A DNA stretch of 64,000 nt, taken from contig NZ_CP034550.1 in assembly GCF_009498035.1 (NCBI RefSeq), positions 1,178,001 to 1,242,000 of the forward strand. The letters are read 5' to 3'. The stretch is from Saccharothrix syringae (GTDB lineage Bacteria > Actinomycetota > Actinomycetes > Mycobacteriales > Pseudonocardiaceae). Positions 41,027 through 51,593 of this stretch are shown here, one piece after another. The notes beneath the pieces were generated by a model, which saw only the letters and a list, made by a program, of their open reading frames with translations, was not told the origin of the DNA and did not search any database. The position numbers were made by a program, and so were the translations under genes. The stretch's first letter is position 1. Each line of letters starts with the position of its first letter.

Positions 41027-41881
41027 TCAACGCTCCCCGTACGGGGCCAACACCCACTTCGGGCCGCCGTCGGGTCCTTCGGCGAGCGAATAGCGCGGCC
41101 TGTCGCCCATGCCGGTGACGCGGTAGGGCTCGCCGTCGTTACCGTCGATCACGACGTCGGGGGACAACGTGAACTCGACGCGGTCGACCACGTCGCCGAA
41201 GTGGAGCGTGAACACCTCCGGCTCACCCCGGTTGACCTGGTACGGGAATCCGCCCTGCGATTCGCCGACCGCTTCTCCGGCCTCGGGCGGGAACGGCTCC
41301 ACGCGCGACGGGGAGGTGTCCGGCTCGACCGAGAAGTTCCTGGGCGGCACGGGGGCGGTGTGCGCGCGACGATCTCGACGCCCATGCCCATGAGCAGGAC
41401 TTCGCGGGCGCTGGGGTTCTGCAGGGTGGGTTCGACCTTGCCCGACGTGAGGGTCGCGTGCTTGTTCGTGCTCCACACTCGTTCGACGTCGATTCCGGTG
41501 GTGCCGCCTTCAACGTGCCGTGGGCGGCAGCCGGTGTGCAGCAGTTGCGCGGAGGAGCCGAGGGTCTTCTTCGGCGACCGCCCTGCCCGCTTCCCGGGCC
41601 GGCGGTGTGTCGACCGCCGTGACCAGCACCGCGGCGATGACCGCCAACGGCGAGGTCGCCGCTGTCACCGCCGCCCGTCCGGGTGATCGGGTCGACGACC
41701 GCGTAGTGGTGTTGACGTCGCCGTGGACGTCGCGGCCTTGGAACGCCGTTTCCGTCGTTCCGGTGAACCGGTTGCCATGATTCCTGGATCGGTGCTGTCC
41801 GGTCACGTCGCACTCCGGGGGCCTGCAGCCGGACTCCTCCTCACATCGCCGCCCGGGACGACCTGTTGCGACTGCCATCAC
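41027..41881 (-). pseudogene. Frameshifted relic of a small membrane-linked actinomycete protein
   Basis: Coding-like sequence moves between reading frames on the minus strand. The 5' part (41881-41510) encodes NRFTGTTETAFQGRDVHGD and a hydrophobic stretch; a second frame (about 41580-41360) encodes VERVWSTNKHATLTSGKVEP and REVLLMGMGVEIV; a third segment (41365-41027) encodes FPYQVNRGEPEVFTLHFGD and DRPRYSLAEG. Together they resemble one protein with an N-terminal GNxFxGT-type opening, a membrane segment and a beta-rich outer domain. At least two frameshifts are needed, and neither fragment has a convincing start of its own. Either a decayed gene or sequence errors explain it. Confidence 0.5.
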
Positions 41882-41897
41882 GGCCGAAGGACCGGGC

Positions 41898-44745
<2,848 letters not shown>

Positions 44746-44846
44746 AATAGAACTTAAGCAATAACGGACGAATAGTTAATTGCCATCCGGAACGGTGTGT
44801 TGAAACTCTTTCGTGGAATTCGCGCGTTCGGTGGCAGTATGTATTC

Positions 44847-47800
44847 GTGACCGAAGGGGACGTGCGCTACCGGGTGTTGGGCCCGGTGGCCGCGTACCTC
44901 GACGACGAGCCGGTGCGGCTCGGCGGGCCCCAGCAGCGCGCCGTGCTCGCCGCGCTGCTGCTCAACGCCAACCGCGTGGTCTCCGAGGAGCAGCTGATCG
45001 GCGCCACCTGGGAGGGCGAGCCGCCGGCCAGCGCCCGGGGCCGGCTCCAGGTGCGCGTGTGGGAGCTGCGCAAGCTCATCGGCCGGGACGCGATCGTGCG
45101 CCGGTCGCCGGGCTACCTCGTCCGCGTCGAACCGGGGCGGCTCGACCTCCAGGTGTTCGCCGACGAGGTCGCGGCGGCCCGCGCCGACCTGGCCGCGGGG
45201 CGGGTGGACGCCGGCGTCGCGCGCCTGCGGGCGGCCCTCGCGCTGTGGGAAGGACCGGTGCTGGGCGGCGCCACCGAGGTCCTGGTGGACCGGGAGGCCC
45301 GGCCGCTGGAGGAACGGCGGCTGGCCGCCCTGGAGGAGCTGTTCGACGCCGAGCTGCGGGCCGGGCGGCACGCGGCCGTCGTCGGCGAGCTGCGCCGGCT
45401 GGGCGCGGAGCACCCGTTCCGCGAACGCCTCCAGGCCGCCGTGATGCTCGCCCTGCACCGCTCGGGCCGCACGTCCGAGGCGCTGGCGGCGTACGCGCAG
45501 ACGCGGCGCAGGTTCGCCGAGGAGCTGGGCATCGAACCCGGGCCCACCCTGCGCGACCTGCACGTCCAGGTGCTCCAGGGCGGCGCCCCCGCCCCCGGAC
45601 CGACCCCGCCGCCCGCCCCTGACCCGGCCCCCGCCCCCGTCCCGGCCCCCGCCCAGCTGCCGCACGACGTGCGCGGCTTCACCGGGCGCGCGGCGGAGCT
45701 GTCCCGCCTGGACGAACCGGGCATCTGGGTGATCAGCGGCCCGGCGGGCGTCGGCAAGACCGCGCTGGCCGTGCACTGGGCGCGCGGCGCCCGCGACCGC
45801 TTCCCCGACGGCCAGCTCCACGTGGACCTGCGCGGCTTCGACGCCGACCACGAGCCCGTGCCGCCCGCCGTCGCCCTGGCCCAGCTGCTGCGCGCCCTGG
45901 GCCACCAGCGCCTGCCGTCCGACGTGGACGAGCTGACCTCGCTCTACCGGACCGCCCTGGCCGACCGGCGGGTGCTGGTGCTGCTGGACAACGCGCGCGA
46001 CGCCGGGCAGGTGCTGCCGCTGCTGCCGCCGTCCGGCGTGGTCCTGGTGACCAGCCGCCACCGGCTCGGCGACCTGGTCGTGCGGGCGGGCGCCCGACCG
46101 CTGCCGCTGGCCGCGCTGCCCGCCGGCGACTCCCGCGCCCTGCTCGCGGACCTGCTCGGCGCGGCCCCGGCCGACGAGGGCCCGCTGGACGAGCTGGCCG
46201 CCCTGTGCGGGCACCTGCCGCTGGCCCTGCGCATCGCCGCGGCCAACCTCCAGGTCGCGCCCCGGCCGCGGGTGGCGGACCTGGTGGCCGTGCTGCGCGG
46301 GGGCGCGCTGGCGGGCCTGACCGTGGACGGCGCCGAGGAGAGCGCGCTGACCAGGGCGTTCGACGTGTCCTACCGGGCGCTGCCCGAGCCGCAGCAACGC
46401 CTGTTCCGGCTGCTCGGCCTGGTGCCCGGCCCGGACTTCACCCCGGCCGCGGCCGCCGCGCTGCTGGACGTGCCGGTCGCGCAGGCGGGGCGCCTGCTGG
46501 CCCGGCTCGCCGCCGCGCACCTGGTCGAGCAGCACGCGCCGGGCCGCTACCGCTTCCACGACCTGGTGCGCGACCACGCCCGCGCGCTGGGCGCCGACGA
46601 GGGCGGGTGGGACCGCCTGGTGGCGTTCCACCTGGCCGCCGCGGACGCGGTGGACCGGCACTTCAGCCGCCGCCCGCTGCGGCTGCCCCGCCGTCCCGCG
46701 CCCGGACCGCCCGACGAGGTCGCGTTCGGCTCGTCCGCGGAGGCCGTGGCGTGGCTGGAGGCCGAGCACCGCAACCTGACCGCCGTGCTGCGGCAGGCCG
46801 CGGTGCGGGGCCCGCACCCGGTGGCGTGGTACCTGGCCGACGTGATCCGCTCGGTGTTCCTGCACCGCGGGCTGCGCGCGGAGTGGCTGGAGGTCGCGTT
46901 CCCGGTGCTGGAGGCGGCCCGCGGGGTGCCGCGCGTCGAGGCGATGGTGCTGCGGGGCATCGGGGCGGCGTGCGTGCACCTGGGGCGGCGCGACGAGGCG
47001 GTGCGGCACCTGGAGGCCGCGCTGGAGGCGCACCGCCGGGCCGACTGGCCGGAGGGCGAGGCGGCGACGGTCAACAGCCTCGGCATCGCGCTGCTGGCGT
47101 CCGGGCGGTTCGCCGAGGCGCGCGGGCTGTTCACCCGCTCCCTGGGCACGGGCACGCGCACCGACGAGATGATGGTGCGCAACAACCTGGGCTTCGTGCA
47201 CCGCCTGCTCGGCGAGCCGGACACCGCCCTGGCGCACCTGGACCGCGCGCTGGCGATCGCCGTCGCGGACGGGTCGCGGTGGGGCGAGGCCGTGGCCCGG
47301 GTGAACCTCGGGTACGTGCTGCGGGCGCGCGGCGACCTGGCGGGCGCGCGGGGGCACCTGGTCGCCGCCTGCGCCCTGCACCGCCGCCTGGGCAACCTCT
47401 ACGGCGAGGCGTCGGCCCTGGTCGCGCTGAGCGCCGTGGACCTCGACGAGGGCGACGCCGACGCGGCCCGCGCGGCCGCCGAGCAGGCCCTGGCCGTCGC
47501 GCGCCGCGAGGAGAACCGCGAAACCGAGATCGGCGCCCTGACCGCCCTGGGCCGAGCCGAGGCCGCCCATCCCCACCCCACCTACCCCCACCCCCGCCCC
47601 GCCGAGCCGCCCACCCACCCCCGCCCACGCCCCCACCCCCGCCCACGCCCCCGCTCCGCGGAGCCCACCCACCCCCACCCCACCGGCCCAGCCGAAACCC
47701 ACCTCCGCCAAGCCCTGGCCCTGGCCCGCCGCTGGGGCTCAGCGTGGCAGGTGGCCGAGGTCCTGCTGGCCCTGAGCGCCACCACCTCCGACCCGGCGCC

Positions 47801-47870
47801 GGCCGAGGAGGCCCTGGCCATCTCCCGCACCACCGGCCTCCGCCCCCTCCACCCCCACCTCACCCCCTAA
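44847..47870 (+). CDS. AfsR/SARP-type regulator: BTAD, NB-ARC and TPR domains
   Basis: The 1007-residue protein has an N-terminal OmpR-like winged helix (1-95; YRVLGPVAAYLDDEPVRLGG), a BTAD helical domain (100-250), a Pro-rich linker (about 250-275), an NB-ARC ATPase (from 280; Walker A GPAGVGKTAL near 298, GHLPLALRIAAA later) and C-terminal TPR repeats (about 680-1000). A His/Pro/Arg-rich insertion (about 907-949) interrupts the last TPRs. Such proteins activate secondary-metabolite or developmental genes. GTG 44847 is preceded by an AT-rich leader with no clear ribosome binding site. No biosynthetic cluster is immediately adjacent, so the target is unknown. Confidence 0.9.
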   Translation: MTEGDVRYRVLGPVAAYLDDEPVRLGGPQQRAVLAALLLNANRVVSEEQLIGATWEGEPPASARGRLQVRVWELRKLIGRDAIVRRSPGYLVRVEPGRLDLQVFADEVAAARADLAAGRVDAGVARLRAALALWEGPVLGGATEVLVDREARPLEERRLAALEELFDAELRAGRHAAVVGELRRLGAEHPFRERLQAAVMLALHRSGRTSEALAAYAQTRRRFAEELGIEPGPTLRDLHVQVLQGGAPAPGPTPPPAPDPAPAPVPAPAQLPHDVRGFTGRAAELSRLDEPGIWVISGPAGVGKTALAVHWARGARDRFPDGQLHVDLRGFDADHEPVPPAVALAQLLRALGHQRLPSDVDELTSLYRTALADRRVLVLLDNARDAGQVLPLLPPSGVVLVTSRHRLGDLVVRAGARPLPLAALPAGDSRALLADLLGAAPADEGPLDELAALCGHLPLALRIAAANLQVAPRPRVADLVAVLRGGALAGLTVDGAEESALTRAFDVSYRALPEPQQRLFRLLGLVPGPDFTPAAAAALLDVPVAQAGRLLARLAAAHLVEQHAPGRYRFHDLVRDHARALGADEGGWDRLVAFHLAAADAVDRHFSRRPLRLPRRPAPGPPDEVAFGSSAEAVAWLEAEHRNLTAVLRQAAVRGPHPVAWYLADVIRSVFLHRGLRAEWLEVAFPVLEAARGVPRVEAMVLRGIGAACVHLGRRDEAVRHLEAALEAHRRADWPEGEAATVNSLGIALLASGRFAEARGLFTRSLGTGTRTDEMMVRNNLGFVHRLLGEPDTALAHLDRALAIAVADGSRWGEAVARVNLGYVLRARGDLAGARGHLVAACALHRRLGNLYGEASALVALSAVDLDEGDADAARAAAEQALAVARREENRETEIGALTALGRAEAAHPHPTYPHPRPAEPPTHPRPRPHPRPRPRSAEPTHPHPTGPAETHLRQALALARRWGSAWQVAEVLLALSATTSDPAPAEEALAISRTTGLRPLHPHLTP
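47565..47697 (+). repeat. Low-complexity CCCCAC/GCCCACC tract inside the SARP gene
   Basis: This stretch encodes about 43 residues dominated by HP, PRP and HPR dipeptides, spliced between a TPR helix ending in GRAEAA and one starting THLRQALALARR. The DNA is a degenerate pyrimidine-rich repeat of CCCACCCCCGCC type. It looks like an in-frame repeat expansion within a TPR array. Confidence 0.75.
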
Positions 47871-47876
47871 CCTCCG

Positions 47877-48115
47877 CGCGAGTCCTCCACTCAGACACCG
47901 CGTGTCCTCCACTCCGACACCGCGAGTCGAACGTTCAGGACCGTCGTGTCGAACCTCCAGCACCCCCGAGTTCCACACCCGGGCACGGCGAACGTGGAAC
48001 TCGCCGGTCGCGAACGTGGAACTCGGGGGTTCCGGGCGTTCGACACGACGGTCCCGAGTGGACGACTCGCGGTGTCTGAGTGGAGGACTCGCGGTGCCGG
48101 AGTGGAGGACACGCG
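47877..48115. repeat. 22-bp-period inverted array, copy 2
   Basis: Forward units (CGAGT/CGTGT) start at 47879, 47901, 47923, 47945 and 47967; reverse cores (ACTCG/ACACG) start at 47999, 48021, 48043, 48065, 48087 and 48109, every step exactly 22 bp. Positions 47877-47902 and 48068-48093 are exact reverse complements over 26 bp; 47899-47924 and 48090-48115 pair with one mismatch; 47938-47954 with 48038-48054 and 47963-47976 with 48016-48029 pair perfectly. It starts 8 nt after the SARP stop. The remaining 140 bp to the next gene hold no other motif than a GAGAGGAA ribosome binding site. Confidence 0.9.
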
Positions 48116-48255
48116 GGGAGTGGACGGGGAGTCGGGGGGAAGTGGGCGTGTTTAGCGTCCCCGACGGTTCGCGGGGCGGCTGGGGAGCGGCGGTGGGCGC
48201 CGGACAGCGGGACCTCGGTGACCGAGGACGCGGGGAAGAGACGAGAGGAACCAAG

Positions 48256-50496
48256 GTGCCCAAGAGATCCGGCGCGGGACTGCTGGCGGTAGCCGCCGCG
48301 GTGCTCGCGATGGTGGTCGCGCCGAACGCGCCCGCGGCGCACGCGGACGCGGCCGGCGGCGGTGGCGACTACGTCCAGCTCAACAACGACGCCGAGGTGC
48401 TGGACACCCGGGACGGGACCGGCGCCGCCGCCGGCCAGCGCGGTGCCGAGAGCACCACGGTGTTCCCGGTGCTCGGCGTCGGCGGCGTGCCGACCACCGG
48501 CGTCGGCTCGGTGCTGGTGCGGGCGTCCGTCCTCGACCCGACCGCGGACACGTGGCTGGTGCTGACGCCGGACGGCGAGCAGCGCTCGGACACCACCGCG
48601 GTCACCGCCCAGGCCGGCGAGAGCCTGTCCGCGTTCGTCGCGGTCCAGGTCGGCGCCAACGGCAAGGTCGCCGCCTACCAGGCGGCGGGCAAGGCGCACC
48701 TGGTGGTCGAGGTGCACGGCTACTTCAAGTCCTCGCAGGGCACCAGCGGCGGCGGGTACGTGCCGGTCGCGCACACCCGCACCGTCGACACGCGCAGCGG
48801 CCTCGGCACCGCCACCGGCACCGTCCCGGCGGGCGGCAGCCGCACCGTCACCCTCACCGGCGGCCTGGTCCCGGCCGGTTCCCCCGCCGCGTACGTCAAC
48901 CTGGCCACGCTGGGCGCGACCGAACCCGGCTGGCTGTCCTACGCGCCGGTCGGCGGCACCGCCCGGCCGGTGATGAACTACGCGAAGGGCACCACGCAGC
49001 AGGCCGCGGTCGTGCAGCTGCCCGCCGACGGCAAGGTGACCTTCACCAACCGCGGTCCGGCGGCCGTGCACTTCATGCTCAACCTGGAGGGCCACTTCAC
49101 CGCCTCCGCGACCACCGGCAGCGGGTACCGCGAGGTCAACCGCCGCCTGCTCAACACCCGCACGGTCGGCGCGGGCCTGCCGGTGGCCCCGAACAGCACC
49201 GTCGACGTCCAGGTCGGCGGCACCCACGGCCTGCCCACGCGCGGCATCGCGGCGGCCCTGCTGTCGATCACCACGACCTCCGAGGAGTCCGGCTACGTCA
49301 AGGCGTGGCCGGTGGGCCAGGCCGAGCCGGGCCTGACGGTGATGGACCACGGCGTGGGCAGGCGCACCAACTCGGTGTCGGTCAAGCCCGGCACCGACGG
49401 CAAGGTCCGCATCCGCAACGGCAGCTCCGGCACGTCCCACGTGATCGTGGACCTCCAGGGCTGGTTCGCCGAGCCGCTGCCGGTCGTGCCGGTGGTGCCC
49501 GACACCGCGACCACCGCGTTCCAGGCCGCGCCCGTGGCCGGCGCCCGGGTCGGCACGCTGGAGTACGCCTACACCGACAACGCGGGCCGCGTGGTGCACG
49601 GCCACCAGGGCGACGTGGACAACTTCGGCGCGATCCAGTGGACCGTGGTCTCGGGCAACGAGGCGTTCACCGGCAGGCCGGCGATCACCCAGCTGTCCGA
49701 CGGCCGCGTCCAGATCACCGCGCAGCACCGCGACGGCGACATCCGGGCCATCACCCAGACCGCCGCGGGCGCGGTGACCTGGGGCGCCTGGAAGGACCTC
49801 GGCGGTTCCATGGCCGCCGCGCCCTCGGCGGCCAGGCAGGCGGACGGCACGCCCGTGCAGTTCGCGGTCGATGCCGACGGCAGGCTGTGGGTGTACCAGC
49901 AGAAGGGCGCCGTGCCCTACTGGCGCAACCTCGGCGACCAGGACCTGGTCGGCGGCCTGACCGCGGTCGCGGTCCAGGGCGGCCTGCGGGTGTTCGGCCT
50001 CGACGGCTCGGGCGCGGTGCGCACGGTGCTGTTCTACGACGACGGCTCGCTGTCGCCGTGGACCAACCTGGGCGGGGCCGGCGCGTCCGGTGTGCCCGCC
50101 GTGGTGGTGCGGCCGGGCTACCAGCTCCAGGTGTTCGTGCGCGGCGCCGCCGGCACCGTGGTGACCAAGCTCCAGGACGCGGCCGGCACGTGGCCCGCCG
50201 ACTGGACCGAGCTGGGCGGCGTGGCCGCGGCCGGCGCGCCGTCGGCGGTGCTCGACCCGGCGCTGGGCCGGGTGGCCGTGGTGGTGCGCGGCACCGACCG
50301 CGAGATCCACCGGGTGTGGGAGACCGCCGTCGGCGCCAACACCTGGGGCGAGTGGGGCCTGATGATCGACGGGATCTCCGACCCGTCGGCGACCGACCCG
50401 ACGACCCTGCCCTTCGCCAACGCCAACGGCCAGTCGTGGCTGGTGAGCTTCCTCAGCCCGAACGGCACGCCGAGGTTCGTGCAGCGCTACGTCTGA
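48256..50496 (+). CDS. Secreted protein: three tandem beta domains plus propeller-like C-terminus
   Basis: The 746-residue protein has a Sec signal (1-31, ending AHADA). Three repeats of about 120 residues follow, each opening with a T-R motif such as LDTRDG, VDTRSG or LNTRTV and closing with a hydrophobic strand then G-Y/H/W-F (VVEVHGYF at 153, LNLEGHF near 278, VDLQGWF near 401). The repeat is common in actinobacterial extracellular proteins. The C-terminal 340 residues form repeated W...LGG blades resembling a lectin-like propeller. It is probably an extracellular carbohydrate- or surface-binding protein. GTG 48256 follows GAGAGGAA. A strong terminator lies downstream. Confidence 0.82.
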   Translation: MPKRSGAGLLAVAAAVLAMVVAPNAPAAHADAAGGGGDYVQLNNDAEVLDTRDGTGAAAGQRGAESTTVFPVLGVGGVPTTGVGSVLVRASVLDPTADTWLVLTPDGEQRSDTTAVTAQAGESLSAFVAVQVGANGKVAAYQAAGKAHLVVEVHGYFKSSQGTSGGGYVPVAHTRTVDTRSGLGTATGTVPAGGSRTVTLTGGLVPAGSPAAYVNLATLGATEPGWLSYAPVGGTARPVMNYAKGTTQQAAVVQLPADGKVTFTNRGPAAVHFMLNLEGHFTASATTGSGYREVNRRLLNTRTVGAGLPVAPNSTVDVQVGGTHGLPTRGIAAALLSITTTSEESGYVKAWPVGQAEPGLTVMDHGVGRRTNSVSVKPGTDGKVRIRNGSSGTSHVIVDLQGWFAEPLPVVPVVPDTATTAFQAAPVAGARVGTLEYAYTDNAGRVVHGHQGDVDNFGAIQWTVVSGNEAFTGRPAITQLSDGRVQITAQHRDGDIRAITQTAAGAVTWGAWKDLGGSMAAAPSAARQADGTPVQFAVDADGRLWVYQQKGAVPYWRNLGDQDLVGGLTAVAVQGGLRVFGLDGSGAVRTVLFYDDGSLSPWTNLGGAGASGVPAVVVRPGYQLQVFVRGAAGTVVTKLQDAAGTWPADWTELGGVAAAGAPSAVLDPALGRVAVVVRGTDREIHRVWETAVGANTWGEWGLMIDGISDPSATDPTTLPFANANGQSWLVSFLSPNGTPRFVQRYV

Positions 50497-50504
50497 GGAC
50501 GGGC

Positions 50505-50537
50505 GGACGGGCCGGGGGAGCCTCCCCCGGCCCGTCC
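50505..50537 (+). terminator. Strong GC hairpin after the secreted propeller protein
   Basis: A 15-bp perfect stem (50505-50519 with 50523-50537) with a three-base loop begins 8 nt after the stop. Confidence 0.75.
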
Positions 50538-50632
50538 CGGCGCTTCGGGGGTTCCTCCCGTTTTCACCATAAACCCGGTGGCAAGGGGAGGACATCGGTC
50601 CGCGGGCCGATTTTCCGCGGCGGATTCCGGCC

Positions 50633-50638
50633 TACCTT
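50633..50638 (+). promoter_or_regulatory. -10 element placing transcription start at the hydrolase GTG
   Basis: TACCTT (TANNNT type) is followed by exactly seven bases and then GTG 50646, with no ribosome binding site. This is the arrangement of leaderless actinobacterial genes and supports the GTG start. Confidence 0.55.
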
Positions 50639-50645
50639 CTTCCCC

Positions 50646-51536
50646 GTGCCGGAAATGAGAGCGTTGAACGTCGGCCCGTCCGGGATCGAGATCGCGTACG
50701 AACGGCTCGGCGACCCCGCCGCGCCACCGGTCCTGCTGGTCATGGGCGCCGGGGCGCAGCTCGTCAACTGGCCGGACGGCTTCTGCCGCGAGCTGGTCGA
50801 CCGGGGCGCGCAGGTGATCCGGTTTGACAACCGCGACGCCGGCCGGTCGACCCACTTCCCCGACGCGCCCGTGCCGGACTTCGCCGCCGCCGCGGCCGGT
50901 GACCTCTCGTCGGTGTCCTACACCCTGGAGGACCTGGCGGCCGACACCGTCGGCCTGCTCGACGAGCTGGGGATCGGCACCGCGCACGTCGTCGGCGCCT
51001 CGATGGGCGGGATGATCGCCCAGGCGGTCGCGATCGGGTACCCGGACCGGGTGCGCTCGCTGACCTCGGTGATGAGCACCACGGGCGCGCCCGGCGTGGG
51101 CGAGCCGGACTTCTCCCTGTTCGCGGGGCTGGGCCCGCCGCCTGCGGACCGGGCGTCCTTCGTCGACTGGTACGTGCGCTCGACCGGGCTCGCCGCGTCA
51201 CCGGCCTTCGCGTTCGACGAGGCCGAGGTGGCCGAGCGGGGCGGGCTGATGCACGACCGGGGCTACGACCCCCTCGGCATGCAGCGGCAGGGCATCGCCG
51301 TGGTGGCGACCGGCGACCGCACGGCGGGGCTGCGCGCGCTGCGGGTGCCCACCCTGGTGCTGCACGGCTCCGCCGACCGCGTGTGCGACGTCAGCGGCGG
51401 GCGCGCCACGGCGGCGGCCGTGCCCGGCGCGGAGCTGGTGGTGCTGGAGGGCATGGGCCACAACCTGCCGCGCGAGCTGTGGTCGGTGATCGCCGGGCAC
51501 GTCATGAGGCTGGTCGACCGCGTCGAGGCCGCCTGA
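50646..51536 (+). CDS. Alpha/beta-fold hydrolase
   Basis: The 296-residue protein has the alpha/beta hydrolase pattern: oxyanion region VLLVMGAGAQLVNW, the nucleophile elbow VGASMGGMIAQAVA (Ser about residue 119), Asp in LVLHGSADRVCD and His in LEGMGHNLPRE. RFDNRDAGRSTHF is typical of the aclacinomycin-methylesterase-like / carboxylesterase branch. There is no signal peptide. GTG 50646 is supported by a -10 hexamer seven bases upstream and is probably leaderless; ATG 50655 is the alternative. It is convergent with the sialidase, and a shared hairpin lies between them. The substrate is unknown. Confidence 0.88.
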   Translation: MPEMRALNVGPSGIEIAYERLGDPAAPPVLLVMGAGAQLVNWPDGFCRELVDRGAQVIRFDNRDAGRSTHFPDAPVPDFAAAAAGDLSSVSYTLEDLAADTVGLLDELGIGTAHVVGASMGGMIAQAVAIGYPDRVRSLTSVMSTTGAPGVGEPDFSLFAGLGPPPADRASFVDWYVRSTGLAASPAFAFDEAEVAERGGLMHDRGYDPLGMQRQGIAVVATGDRTAGLRALRVPTLVLHGSADRVCDVSGGRATAAAVPGAELVVLEGMGHNLPRELWSVIAGHVMRLVDRVEAA

Positions 51537-51545
51537 CCGGGGGGT

Positions 51546-51587
51546 GGGGCTCGTCGGCCGGTCCGCCCGGACCGGCCGACGAGCCCC
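51546..51587. terminator. Bidirectional terminator between the hydrolase and sialidase genes
   Basis: A perfect 19-bp stem (51546-51564 with 51569-51587, beginning GGGGCTCGTCGG) with a four-base loop fills the gap between two convergent genes. Confidence 0.85.
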
Positions 51588-51593
51588 GGGGGT

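Noticed and set aside
41169..41478. Separate small genes in the 41.0-41.9 kb region
   Set aside because: The frames lack starts with ribosome binding sites and fit better as pieces of one frameshifted gene.
44800..44840. TTGAAA and CAGTAT as a -35/-10 pair before the first SARP gene
   Set aside because: The spacing of 29 bp is too long for a standard promoter, so no promoter was called.
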